NCBI GenBank assembly: GCA_036499395.1
Contig: DASYDW010000134.1
Location: 99,006-163,005, forward strand
Source of the DNA: Pirellulales bacterium
Lineage (GTDB): Bacteria > Planctomycetota > Planctomycetia > Pirellulales > JACPPG01
Length of the DNA: 64,000 nucleotides
Reading direction: 5' to 3'
Under the pieces are notes generated by a model. The model searched no databases. It had not been told where the DNA came from and worked only from the letters and a program-made list of their open reading frames with translations. The position numbers and the translations under genes are program-made. Position 1 is the stretch's first letter; every line of letters starts with the position of its first letter. Shown here piece by piece: positions 8,666 through 19,300 of the stretch.

Positions 8666-9049
8666 TCATCGAATCAACTCCACGCTTACGTCAAGCCGCA
8701 CCTCTTTCCAACGCCGATCAGCCGTCAGGATGGTTGCCCCCCGCGCCGCTCCGAAGGCCAAGCAGACGCAGTCAGCATACGAGAGGCCCAGCGTCCTGGT
8801 CGTCGCATGGAGTACAGCGGCCGTTTCCGCCAATCGCCGGTCGACCGCTTCCACCCGTGGAAACGCTTCGCGCAAAAAACCCTGTACCTGGTCGGCCGGC
8901 ATCTCGTACCGCACGAGCTTGGAAAACGCTTCCAGCAGGTTCAGCGACACGACCAGGCAATCGCCACGCACCTTGGCCACGCGTTTTTCGCCGGGCTCGC
9001 CACGCGCAAAGGCCAGAACGGCTGACGCGTCGGCGACAAACTCACTCAC
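8666..9049 (-). CDS. vapC: PIN-domain ribonuclease toxin (VapC-like)
   Basis: 127 residues with a GTG start at 9049. PIN domains cleave RNA with a cluster of acidic residues, and these are visible: Asp in FVADASAVLAF near the start, Glu in LNLLEAFSKL, Asp in SYADCVCLAFG and Asp in ILTADRRW. It overlaps the antitoxin gene by 8 nt, the coupling usual for vapBC pairs. The family's targets include initiator tRNA and the 23S sarcin-ricin loop; the target here is unknown. It probably stabilises the element or island by post-segregational killing. Confidence 0.85.
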   Translation of the reverse strand: MSEFVADASAVLAFARGEPGEKRVAKVRGDCLVVSLNLLEAFSKLVRYEMPADQVQGFLREAFPRVEAVDRRLAETAAVLHATTRTLGLSYADCVCLAFGAARGATILTADRRWKEVRLDVSVELIR

Positions 9050-9296
9050 GCGTTGCCTCAGCCCGCCGTTCAGCGAGCAGCTCTTCGACCAGGCTTGTCC
9101 CCTTGGGTACTTTCGTTGCCAACAGCGCGCGGAACTCAGCGAGCGTCGTATCGAACGAATGCAGTTCGACTTTCTTGTCGGCCACGTCGACGATCAGCGT
9201 GTCGCCGATGTCGATCTTCAATTCCCGGCACGCCTCGGCCGGCAATACCACGCGCCTGCCATCCGAGACGCGCACGTGGAAGATTCGATGCTCCAT
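9042..9296 (-). CDS. vapB: AbrB/SpoVT-type antitoxin (VapB-like)
   Basis: 84 residues, ATG at 9296 with GGAGAG upstream. The first 45 residues form a swapped-hairpin AbrB-type DNA-binding domain (GRRVVLPAEACRELKIDIGD), the fold of VapB/MazE antitoxins. The charged C-terminal half should wrap the PIN toxin encoded immediately downstream with an 8-nt overlap. Antitoxins of this type usually repress their own promoter together with the toxin, so the promoter should lie upstream of 9296. Confidence 0.82.
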   Translation of the reverse strand: MEHRIFHVRVSDGRRVVLPAEACRELKIDIGDTLIVDVADKKVELHSFDTTLAEFRALLATKVPKGTSLVEELLAERRAEATRE

Positions 9297-9531
9297 GCCC
9301 CAACTCTCCTCAACTGGTTTCCTCTAGCAACCGTGCCACAGTTGCCCAGGTCAGTCAAGGAGAATCGATCGCGCCATGCAGCGGGTCTGTTTCCACTGGC
9401 CGCTGATAAGTCCCTTTATGTGCTGCGAACGCTTCGAGTACAATTGCGTCGCACTATAACCGTTCGTCCTAAATGGCACTTTTTCTTTCAGAACAGTTCA
9501 ATACCATCCCTCTGACTCGCAATCGCAAGAA
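9297..9531. other. Intergenic region upstream of vapB
   Basis: About 235 bp holding the presumed vapBC promoter. No gene and no clear repeat seen. Confidence 0.4.
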
Positions 9532-10044
9532 GTGGTGTCACTCGTTAACCCTCGATACGACACCGATCTAGCTGCCCTCGATGGTTCATGGAAAACCAAG
9601 TCGCTAGTAACGCGTGAGACAATCGTGATTGTGACCGCAGACACCTGTGTTGCCGAACTGTTGGACCGCCCAACTGCAGCTCGGATACGTGACGCAATCG
9701 ACCGCCGCGGCACGCCCCACCCCCGACGGCGGGCAATTATCATCGGCGACGCAACCTGGGCGAGTGAGCCATTCAGAAATAGCTCACCAATAATTGCTAT
9801 CGGTGGCCAAGAAATTCAACGAGGACTCACAAACCGCGGCGTCTCGTGCGATTGCGCCGCCGGGCTTAAATGTGGCCTGAGAGTTTGCCTAATATTAATA
9901 CGCAAACCACGTAAATCACCGGCGACAATAGTAGTAATATCACACCCCAAAGTACGTAGTAGAATATTGGGCGCACCTGACTATAATCTTTTTGAGCCTG
10001 TACCGGATTGGCAGAAAGATAGATTCTTGCTCCTGGAAGACTAG
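9532..10044 (+). CDS. Possible hypothetical protein, C-terminal part doubtful
   Basis: An open frame of 170 codons. Residues 30-110 read like a real protein (TADTCVAELLDRPTAARIRD, then RRAIIIGDATWASEPF and SPIIAIGG), with alternating hydrophobic strands and glycines as in an alpha/beta fold. The last third overlaps the oppositely oriented membrane-protein gene at 9866-10315 and is basic and irregular. The likely reading is a degraded or frameshifted gene of which only about 9532-9880 is authentic. I do not recognise the family. Confidence 0.3.
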   Translation: MVSLVNPRYDTDLAALDGSWKTKSLVTRETIVIVTADTCVAELLDRPTAARIRDAIDRRGTPHPRRRAIIIGDATWASEPFRNSSPIIAIGGQEIQRGLTNRGVSCDCAAGLKCGLRVCLILIRKPRKSPATIVVISHPKVRSRILGAPDYNLFEPVPDWQKDRFLLLED

Positions 10045-10315
10045 TGATAATAAACACCAGAACGCCTATTGCTACATACCACCAAGCATGAATGTTGGAA
10101 ATAAATGCAGCTACAGCTAACCTTGGTCCCCAAGAGCCGCCCCGGAATATCATAAGTGCGCTGACTATTATGATGCCAGAAAGGAAGTAAGCTTGAGGTT
10201 TATGCTGGGGGTGAACAATTAGGGCAAGCCCGCATAATGCACCGAATATCAGAAGCCCTAATGATAAAAGGGTAAGATACCATGGCCTTGCGGGGTTTAA
10301 GTTGTCAGCTTCCAT
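9866..10315 (-). CDS. Hypothetical four-helix membrane protein
   Basis: 149 residues, noticeably more AT-rich than its neighbours. Four hydrophobic segments are visible, at roughly 12-34, 43-56, 76-92 and 118-143, separated by short charged loops, so it is a small integral membrane protein. No known motif recognised. AT-richness and position directly next to an IS suggest later acquisition. It is oriented like vapBC but stands alone. Function unknown. Confidence 0.55.
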   Translation of the reverse strand: MEADNLNPARPWYLTLLSLGLLIFGALCGLALIVHPQHKPQAYFLSGIIIVSALMIFRGGSWGPRLAVAAFISNIHAWWYVAIGVLVFIITSLPGARIYLSANPVQAQKDYSQVRPIFYYVLWGVILLLLSPVIYVVCVLILGKLSGHI

Positions 10316-10429
10316 GGAATTTATTGTAGCGAAAGACTCTTAAGAAATGGTAAATCGCCGGGTTACCTCATATATTTGTTAATGATCACCACACCTGACC
10401 CACGTAGGTCAATTCCTGATGATCGCTAG

Positions 10430-12039
10430 TCCTTAATCAAGCGTACTCTGAGCGCGTTGCTCTGGGCGGGCACAAAAAAAAACTCGAAATCCTTCGGTGA
10501 TTTGTGAGGTTTGATGACTGATCAAACCCATCAACCCACGCACCAAGGAGGGATTTCGAGTGAAGGCCAAGATACAACGTCAACTGCGGGCTGCCCAGCG
10601 AAGGATCGAGCGACGGTTGGACAAGTCGAAGGTGGGTGATTGCTCGCGGCCGGTGCTGACCAGTGGCAACATTTGCTTCGACTTGGCCGAGCGGATGCGC
10701 GGCATGAGCTATGGCGGCCTGGGCACGATCGTGCTGTTGGTCCGCCAACTCGGTTTGGCCGAAGCGATCGACCGCCGCTTGCACCTGTTAAAGATCCACC
10801 TGCCGTATCACGAGAGCGACCACGTGTTGAACCTGGCCTACAAGGCGCTGTGCGATGGCACGTGCTGGTGGTGTCGCTGGCCAACACGGGCGAGGTGTTA
10901 TCGATCGTGAACCGTTCAGGGAATCGTCCCAGCCACGAGGGGGTGGCCGAGGAGATCGATCGTGCGCTGGCGGTCTGTTGCGACGGCGGCTTTCGCCGCG
11001 TCTTGTTACGGGGCGACACCGACTTCACGCAGAGCAAGCACCTCGATCGCTGGGACGACGACCAGCAAGTGCGCTTCATCTTTGGCATCGATTGCCTGGG
11101 GAACTTGCTAACGCTGGCCGACGATCTGCCGGAAAACGCCTGGAAACTACTGGATCGACCGGTGCGGTACCAAGTGAAAACGCAGCCCCGCGCCCGGCCG
11201 GAGAACATCAAGGAGCGAATCGTCCACGAGCGCGGATTCAAGAACATTCGGCTGGAGAGCGAAGAGGTGGCCGAGTTTGATTACCGCCCGACGACCTGTA
11301 AAAAAGCGTACCGCCTGGTCGCGCTGCGCAAGAACTTGCGGGTGCGCGACGAGCAAGGACAACTGTTCGACGACTACCGTTACTTCTTCTACATCACCAA
11401 CGATCGAGAGAGCACTCCGGCAGAAATCGTCTTCTCGGCCAACGACCGCTGCCATCAGGAGAACCTGCATGCGCAGTTCAAGGGTGGGGTGCGAGCCCTC
11501 CACGCACCGGTCGACGACCTGGTGAGCAACGGGGCCTGGATGGCGATGACCAGCCTGGCCTGGAACCTAAAAGCCTGGCTGGCACTGTCGCTGAGCGAGC
11601 GATCGGGCGCTGCCGGTGAGCAAGATCGGGATGCGAAGCGCACCGTGTTGCGGATGGAGTTCAAGACGTTTGTGAACGCCTTCGTCCGGTTGCCGTGCCA
11701 GATCGTCCGCACCTCGCGGCGGATCGTGTACCGATTGTTGGGCTGGAACCGTTGGCTCGACGTGTTCTTCTGCCTGGTTGACCAACTATGGCGGCCGTTG
11801 CGGTGTTAAAGCCGTGATCGTACCGGCGGCGTGCAGCCGTCGTCGGCACACCCGAACTGAAATCGGAATTCGGATGCTCCGATCCGCCGTCGTCGCCCCT
11901 AACCGCAGAAAGTGACATGCTCAGACCAACAACCCGAGCGAACATGACTGGCCGCGAAAGCGCCCAAGCCTTCACCCTGCGCCTCGAACGGCTGGCTCCG
12001 CGAAACCCAAGAAACCATCTGCGCTCGCTTGATTAAGGG
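10430..12039 (+). mobile_element. IS1380-family insertion sequence, internally deleted
   Basis: About 1.6 kb bounded by inverted repeats: TCCTTAATCAAGCG at the left end and its complement CGCTTGATTAAGGG (12026-12039) at the right, with one mismatch at the outermost base. The tetramer CTAG flanks both ends (10426-10429 and 12040-12043), consistent with the 4-bp target duplication of IS1380 elements. Because CTAG is palindromic it could instead be the tip of the repeat. The element carries a single transposase gene that is broken, so it could move only if a transposase is supplied in trans. Confidence 0.8.
10560..11809 (+). pseudogene. IS1380-family transposase with internal deletion and frameshift
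   Basis: The N-terminal part (from ATG or GTG near 10560, MKAKIQRQLRAA) reads in one frame up to LAYKALCDGTC at about 10862. The rest reads in a different frame from LVVSLANTGEVLSIVNRSGN to the stop at 11809. In IS1380 transposases these segments are separated by roughly 90 residues containing the first catalytic Asp; that stretch is missing. A later acidic motif (RVLLRGDTDF) and the C-terminal HQENLHAQFK segment remain. The cause is an internal deletion at about 10862-10875 that also shifted the frame. Recent IS with intact ends but inactive transposase. Confidence 0.8.
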
Positions 12040-12043
12040 CTAG

Positions 12044-12390
12044 TGGCTCAATTCAAAACGATCGTTCACAATATTCGGCAGCCAACGCTCGTTGGTGTTT
12101 TTGCCTCCTCGGCAGAATCAGTGCCGAACTCTGGATTCTTGCAGTTGTTGTGATCGCTTGCTCGTCGTTATCCCGCACAAACTAGCTGGACGAAATTCTT
12201 CAATCTCTTTCCACTGCTACCGAACGCAATTGTGATTACAACAACTGCGCCTAAGAACTTTCGTTCTACTATATTCGGCCGTCAAAAATGGCTTGATGCG
12301 ATCCTGGTCCAACGCCACTAAGGCCAGCGAGCAATAGCTGACGGTTGGATCAATCCACCGAAGGAAAGTTGGCTGAAATCTTAAGAATGC
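12044..12390. other. Intergenic region between IS1380 and PEP-CTERM gene
   Basis: About 350 bp. No convincing gene, hairpin or repeat seen apart from the IS boundary itself. Confidence 0.4.
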
Positions 12391-13002
12391 TCACCGACGT
12401 AGTCTGTTGCGCCGCAAAATAAGAAGCACGGCGATACCGCCCGAAATCAGCCCAATGCCACCCGGCTCCGGAACCGAGAGCACATTGAGCGTGCCGCTGG
12501 CGAACGTAGCGGATACCGGATCGCCGACGCCATTAAGAAGCTGGCTATCGCTGCCGGCGTCCTTAGTTCCGACTAAGAAAAGCAGATACGGCCCTGGGGT
12601 GGCGCCGGTCGTATCGACGACGGCGGTCGCAAGCAGTCCATTGGGATCCACGAATTCGCCCGCGTTGTCGGTGAGGAGCGAGATCGATTCGAACTGGCTC
12701 GTGGCGCCAGCCGAAACGCTGATGTTCCCAGGCGAAACATCTCCCGACCAAATTGTGCCCGTCGTGAGATCAATCGAGTGTATCGACGGTGTTATGCCAG
12801 TTCCGGACGCGATCTGCAACGTGAACGTCATTCCCTCAATATCTTCGAGCGACGCGGCGACACTGTCGCTGACGTTAATCGAGATCGTTTGTAGAGTATT
12901 CTGGGGCGCCGAGTAGGTGCCCACGTTCACGATCGGAGTTGCATGAACATCGAACGCAAAGAACAGCAAAACGGCAAAGATGCCCCAGATCAGTGATTTC
13001 AT
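12391..13002 (-). CDS. PEP-CTERM sorting-domain exported protein
   Basis: 203 residues. A signal peptide (MKSLIWGIFAVLLFFAFDVHA, cleaved near 22) is followed by a beta-rich region of about 150 residues. The C-terminus has the PEP-CTERM tripartite signal: VPEPGG, a hydrophobic helix (IGLISGGIAVLLIL) and an Arg-rich tail (RRNRLRR). Such proteins are processed by exosortase (EpsH/XrtA) and released or anchored at the surface; no exosortase is in the window. The middle region resembles the cohesin-like or all-beta ectodomains common in planctomycete PEP-CTERM proteins, but no specific family is recognised. Confidence 0.85.
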   Translation of the reverse strand: MKSLIWGIFAVLLFFAFDVHATPIVNVGTYSAPQNTLQTISINVSDSVAASLEDIEGMTFTLQIASGTGITPSIHSIDLTTGTIWSGDVSPGNISVSAGATSQFESISLLTDNAGEFVDPNGLLATAVVDTTGATPGPYLLFLVGTKDAGSDSQLLNGVGDPVSATFASGTLNVLSVPEPGGIGLISGGIAVLLILRRNRLRR

Positions 13003-13370
13003 CGTGTTGCCCAGCTAAAGTTTGAGGAAGATTGATCGAAAAGGTCACGAGTTGCCACGCAGACGAACGCCATGCCCAGAGAGGCAACCGGTCGGCAATA
13101 CGGGTAAGGCACCGCTTAGAGCGGGTCGGGGGCGTTCGCGAACAAGCCATCCCATCGCGCTCAGGCAACTAATGTCACCAAGAGGGCTTAGTAGCCAAGA
13201 AGGACGGGAAGAGGGACTGCGCGGCTCAAGATACCTATCGGTGCCCAGCAGCTTGTCTTGGCGACATGTCGCCCATCTACATTGGCAGTCCCAAAAATAC
13301 GACCACCCAGATATGGGCGGTGTCCGATGACCCCTCTTTTACTTGCCGTCCGGGGGTGCGTCAATCAATT
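13003..13370. other. Intergenic region
   Basis: About 370 bp between two leftward genes. It should hold the PEP-CTERM promoter and the terminator of the giant gene. No strong hairpin or gene identified. Confidence 0.4.
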
Positions 13371-16300
13371 TTAGAGAAAAATCCCAATTCTCTTGATAGG
13401 CCCATCGAAGTTCTGTGACGGCGCCAAAATCTCGTCGTTTAGCTCGTTGAGCGCAGCATCGGTATACTCCGGCCGAACCGTTGGTCTGGTGGCAGCCTGT
13501 TTCACCGTTGCGGCCACAGGCTGGCTTGCCGATCCGGTCACAAGTGGTGATCCTGAAACAACTTGATTGCCCGAGGGACCAATGGGCGGCGCGACCGGAT
13601 TGGCAGCGGCAGTTGCAGCAATGAGTTCTGGCGACAGCGAAATTGCCTTCGGAGCCGCCGGCAACAAGACGCGCACTGGACTGGCGCTTTCCGTCAACGC
13701 TAATGTTGACGCTGATGCCTCGACTAGTGTTTCTGGAGGCACAGGCTCTTCCGGAGCTAAGACCGCTTCTGCCAACGCCGCATCGTGCAACGCGACGATC
13801 GCCGAGGAGGCTCCAGCCGTCGTCGAAATCAATTGCAATGCCGCCGTGCCGCTCGTGCCGTTCTGTTGCGCAATTGTCACGTCTGCGCCGTTCACGGCAC
13901 CGTCTCGATTGTAATCCCATTGATCCGTGATCGGCACTGGACCGGCCGCCGCGTGGCTGCGCGCGCCCAGGCTGTCGCCAGCATTCACCGCCGCGTCGGT
14001 GGCGCTGTTCCCACTATCGCCGACAGCATTCCCGAAATAGAAAACGTCCGGCCTAGCCAGGCCCGTGTTGGCATTGGCCAACATGGTCACCTGCAGCCAC
14101 TCGTCTTTGATCGCCCCGTCGGCCCAGACCAGTTCGATCCGGTCCGAACCATTCGCACCGGCCCCTTGGCGCAAGATCACGGCTGTTGGCGCGGGTGCGG
14201 TCGTCCAGGTCGACGGATCGTTGCTGTTGCCCAATTTGAACGTGAAGTCGGCGGCCGACAGCGCGTCGGCGTTCTCCAGGTTCGAGACATCGATCATGAT
14301 GCCATTGATGCCCTTCGAGTAGCTTGTGTAGTTTGCGAAGGTGGCCGTTTGGCCGGGCAGCAGGGCTTGTTTGTCTATGGCAATCGCGCCGTCGTCGCTG
14401 GCGTTGGCCGTGGGGTCGTTACCGTCGTAGTAGCTGTCGTTATAGAAAACGTACCGGCCCAGGATCGTGGCGGCGGGAATCGTCGTCGTTGCCTCGGCCA
14501 CAGCCGGCGTAGCTTCGACGTTGCCGGCATTGTCGAGCGCGACGCTGTAGAAGCTATAGGTTTGGCCGGCTTGGCCGGTGAAGGTGGCGCTGGTCTGCGT
14601 CGTCGCCTGCTGCCAGATCGCATAGGGCTGGCCGTTGATCGATACATAGACGTCGTAATCGGCCAGGCCCGATCCGCCCGCGTCATCCTGGCCCGACCAA
14701 CTGACCAAGAAGCTCGGCGAACTGGTCGCCGGCAGCGGGACCACGCTGCTCGTGGGAGGAGTCGCGTCGAGCGTGTTGGCGACGGTGTTGGTGTCAATCG
14801 GCGGCTGCGTGTCGAACGTGATCGTCGCCTGATTGCTGATCACCGTGCCCGACGAGTCAACGGCTAAAGGTTTAACCGAGTAGGTCAGGCGTCCTTCGCC
14901 GTCACCGGCCGGATCGTCAGGGGGCAAAAAACCTTCGAGCGGACTGACCGGATGCTGGTTGGTCGCGGGATCGATCGTGGCAAACGTCCAATGCACGATT
15001 CCCGTTGTCGGATCGATGCCGGCATCGATATCCACGACCAAATTATCCTGGGCCGGGCCGAGTTGTAGTACCGTGCTATAAAACGACCGCCCGGCGGGAA
15101 CCTGCACGGTGTAAGCGCCGAATGAAATCGTGCCAAGCTGGAAAGTGCGCCAATCGAGGCTACTGCTAAGTTGATCGGTGACAGTCACCACCTGCGCAGG
15201 CGCAGTGGCCGACGGTTGATTCTCGAAATCGATCTCATAGGGCAAGGCCTGGTTGACAACGACGAATGCCGACAAGCCGGTGCCGATTGGGCCGATCTTT
15301 TCATTGGGGTCGCGCGGAACGACGCAGTTTCCGTCGCCTGTGTCGCCACCGAATAGGCTACCAAGAAAATCGGACAGACTATTTATATAGTCACCGGCCT
15401 CTAACAAAGCATTCTGAACGCCGTCATATCCGAAGTAATCCAAAACGTCGAGGGCTGTGATGCCCCAAGACGTAATTTGATCCGGATGATCATAAATCCA
15501 CTTATCTGCTTCGAAAATGGTGCCCGCGAGTCCAAAATAGCCTTCCGCTGTAAAGAGGCCGATCGTAATACTAAAAAAGGCTCCGTCGTCAAGCCCAGCC
15601 CGCAGGTAATTGCCGCTGTTAATGTCATTCCCCAATTCGTCGACTTTGAGCGGGATCTCTGCAATCGTCTGCGCCTTGTCGAGCGTGTCCGATAAATCAT
15701 CCAGGAATGGACTATCTACAAATTTATTCACATCGTCGACGCCATTCTTTAACGTCCCCAGCACAGAGCTCATTTGCTCCCAGATTGATGGGGCCGGGCC
15801 TTGGCTGCCAGCCGTGGTCGTCGGCACCGGCATACTCGACGTAAATCCCCCAAGACTCGCGTTGTAGCCTCCCACTGCGGTCTCTAATTGGCCAGAGTCG
15901 TCAGTCGTAATTCCCGATTCTCCTTGGAAGGTAAACGGATTGGACGCGCTGACCCCACCTCCGCTTCCAATTTGGGTTCCGAAGGGTGAATACGCATACG
16001 TTGTAATCGGTACTCCGGGACCACCTGTGAGCCCGACAGTTGATCCGGAGTTGTCGTACTCCAAGTAGAGAGTGCCCGTGGGGGTCAGTTCGCTAGTTAG
16101 TCCGGCGCCGAAAATATAGCGCGAAGTCGCGGAGCCTTGTTGGTCGTATGCGGCGACGACATCCGGAGTTCCTGATGGGTCGACGAGATATGTCGTCGTA
16201 ACTCCATTGAATGTAGATGCCACTCGCTGGCCAAGTGCATTGAACGTGTAACTCGTCACACCTTGCGCGTTGACAATCCCGGTCAACTGATTGAGCGCGT

Positions 16301-19300
16301 TGTAACTGTACGAATTCGAACCGTCGGACAGCAGGTTCCCATCCTTGTCATATGTGTATGCCACGCCGCCGACGCTGGTGTACTCGTTCATGTTGTTGGT
16401 CGTGTAGACCATCGTCACGCCGTTGGTCACTGTTGTCGTGCGGTTGCCTACCGCGTCGTAGTTGTAGGTCAGGTCCTGGTTGGCGATCGATGGGTTCGTT
16501 GACGCAAAGACAGCATGCATGAGCTGGCCGGTCGAGTCGTAGCTATAGGTCCAGGTGCCGTCGATCGTGGCTTCCGTCGTTTCCAGGCCGAGATTGTTGT
16601 AGGTGTAGTCGAAGCGGCTGTTCACTGAGCCATCGGGCGCGTAATTGACCAGGTGCAGCACGTTGCCGTCGGCATCGTAGTCGTATGTGGTGTACGTGCC
16701 GTTGCCGTTGAGCTTGTATGTGAGCTGGTCGGCGGCGTTGTACGTGTAGGTGACGATCGGATTGCCGTCGCCATCGGTCAGGCCCGCCAGGCGGCCAGCC
16801 GCGTCGTAGCTGTAATTGGTCGTGAAGCCGGTCTGATCGACCATCTGGATGCGGCGGCCACCAGCGTCAAGCGTGAACTTGAGGAACAACCCGCCCGGGT
16901 AGTCCACTTCGGTCAACTGGTGGGCCGAATTGTAGGTGAACGAAGTCGTGCCGGTGGCGTCGGTGGCGGTCAGCAGGTCGCCGAAGGCGTCGTAGGTGTA
17001 GGTATATTGCGAGCCATCGGGGAACGATTCGGTGGCAAGCTGGCCGCGGCTGTTGTAGGTGTAGGCGATCGCCTGGCCATCTTGATTGATAAACGAGAGC
17101 GGGTCCCCTTCCGGATCGAACGTGCTCGTCGAAGTCGAGGCATCGGCGTAGGTCGTGCTAAGCAGGTTGCCGTCGGCATCGTACGAATAGCTCGTCCGGT
17201 TGCCGTTGGCATCGGTCATCGATGTGAGCCGGCTATTATTGCCGTAACTGAATAGGGTTGTGTTGCCGAGCTGGTTGGTGCTCGACAACAGGTTGCCAAG
17301 CTTGTCGTACAAGAAGGATTGCGTCTGATTCGCCGGGTCGGTGACTTGGCTGACCAGCAGCGTGCTTGGGTCGTAGGCGTAGCTGGTAATGTTGCCCAGC
17401 GAGTCCTGCGTCCGGGCCACCAGGCCGCGGTCGTCGTAGAACGTGCGGCTGGCGTCGCCCACGGCATCGGTCGTGGTAACTTCCCCCGGCTGTTCATAGG
17501 TGTAAGTGACCTCGTTGGCATTGCCATCTTGGGACGTGGCAAACAGCCGGTCTTCACCGTCATAGGTGAAGTACTCGTGCGTGCCGTCCGGAAATGCAAT
17601 CGATGCCAGGGAGCTGCCGGGGGTGCTGCCGCCCGGGCCCGATCCGAGGACAACGAGCTGGATTGGCGTGCTGTAGGTATACGACGTTGTGCCTTGCGGC
17701 GTCGTGACCGACATCAGGTACTCGCCGGTCGAATCGTACGTGTAAGTCGCGGTGTCGCCGGCCGAATCGACGGCCTTTGTAACGTGTCCCTGGGCGTTAT
17801 ACGTGAAGGAAAGCGTGTCGCCATCGGAATGTACTAACTCGGTGAGCAGGTTTCCGGTGTACAGGGCCGTGATCGTGTTGCCATTGGTGTCGTCGACGTT
17901 GACGAGCTGGCCACTGGACGAGTAAGTGCTCGTCGTGCCATCCGGAGCGGTGAGAACGTACAGGCCTTGGTCGAAAGTGAGAGTGTTCGGGTCCCCAGCC
18001 TGGGCGACAAAAGTGGTGCTCGATTGCCTGGTGAACGATTGCACGTTCCCGTCGGCCAGAATGGTGACGTTGCCCGAGCTATCGACGCCCAACGATGTGT
18101 CCCACTGAGTCGACCATCCATAGCCGAACATGCCGAGCGTAAAGCGGTCTTCGATCGAGGTAAGATATTGCCGCGTCACACCAAGCTGCAATCCCGGTCC
18201 TGGCAGTGACAGGTCCTGGCTGGTGGCAAGCACTGGCGGTGTGAAGCCACCCATCGCTTGCTCAAGGATGAACGCGGTGAGCTGATTGACGTCGTCCGTG
18301 GCTTCGCCAAGCTGACTAAGGTATGTGGCGTTCAAATCGAGCGCAAGTTGGTAGCTGGCCCAAGAAGTGCCGACGTTGGCCAGGAAATTGTTGACGATCG
18401 CCGTCCAGGCGGCCTCGGTGATTGTCGAAGGCCGAGCGCTTGTCAGGAATGACCAGTCGATCGGTGGTTGCGGATTGCTATCGACTAAAATCTCGTAAGC
18501 AAGAAGTTGTGGCAGAGGGGGACTGATCGGCGTGGCTGTGATCTGAAAACTCCCCTGGCTGCTGGGCGCCTGGTACTCAAGCGTAATTTGGCCAGTCACG
18601 CCTGGCGGCAGAATGCCGGCCGGCCCGGTATTATTAATGCCCAGTACCTCGACCGGATTGCTACTGAACCCAGACTGGCCGACAGCTTGCAGCAACGCGT
18701 TGGTGGCAGTCACCTCCAAGAGCGGGGCCTGGATGTCGGTATTCCCGACGTTTGTGTACTGGATAGTTACCGTTCCCGTGGTGCCGGGACGGACGGTGCC
18801 TGGCGGCACAACATGCACTTGAAGTGCGCCTGCGGAGCCGCGGTTGACCGTGAAGGCGCCTGAGAGCGTTGAGACGCTACCGTCCTGAGTTGAAACCACG
18901 TCGTACTGGCCGGGAGTCAACCCGGCGAGATTGAAAGTGGCCCAAATCGTCGACGAATTGATCCACCATTGCTGGCTGGCAGCGCGAGTTCCTCCCGGGC
19001 CTTGCAAAGTAACCTCATCTTGGCCGCTAAGCTGAGCGCCGGTGATGACGACCGTTGCGCTGCCGGCCGTGCTGCCATAGGAGGGACTAACGCCGGTGAT
19101 GCCATACCCTACAGCGTGGGCCTCGATGGTGTATTGTTGGCCGCTTCCCGCGACGCCGGTTCCTTGCACCAGCACGTAATACACTCCGGCCTGGGTCGCC
19201 GGAACGGAGAGTTGCTGCTGTTGCGGGTTGTTCGATTCAACGCCTAATACAGAGTCGAAGAAGAGCGGAGTTGGCAGGGCGCCAAATCGCACCAACACCT

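Noticed and set aside
13785..14867. 360-codon frame on the + strand opposite the giant gene
   Set aside because: Antisense to the highly conserved dockerin-type domain; composition is dominated by Arg and Val, as expected for a shadow of a GC-rich gene. Other frames at 16.6, 18.5, 20.1 and 22.2 kb were rejected for the same reason.
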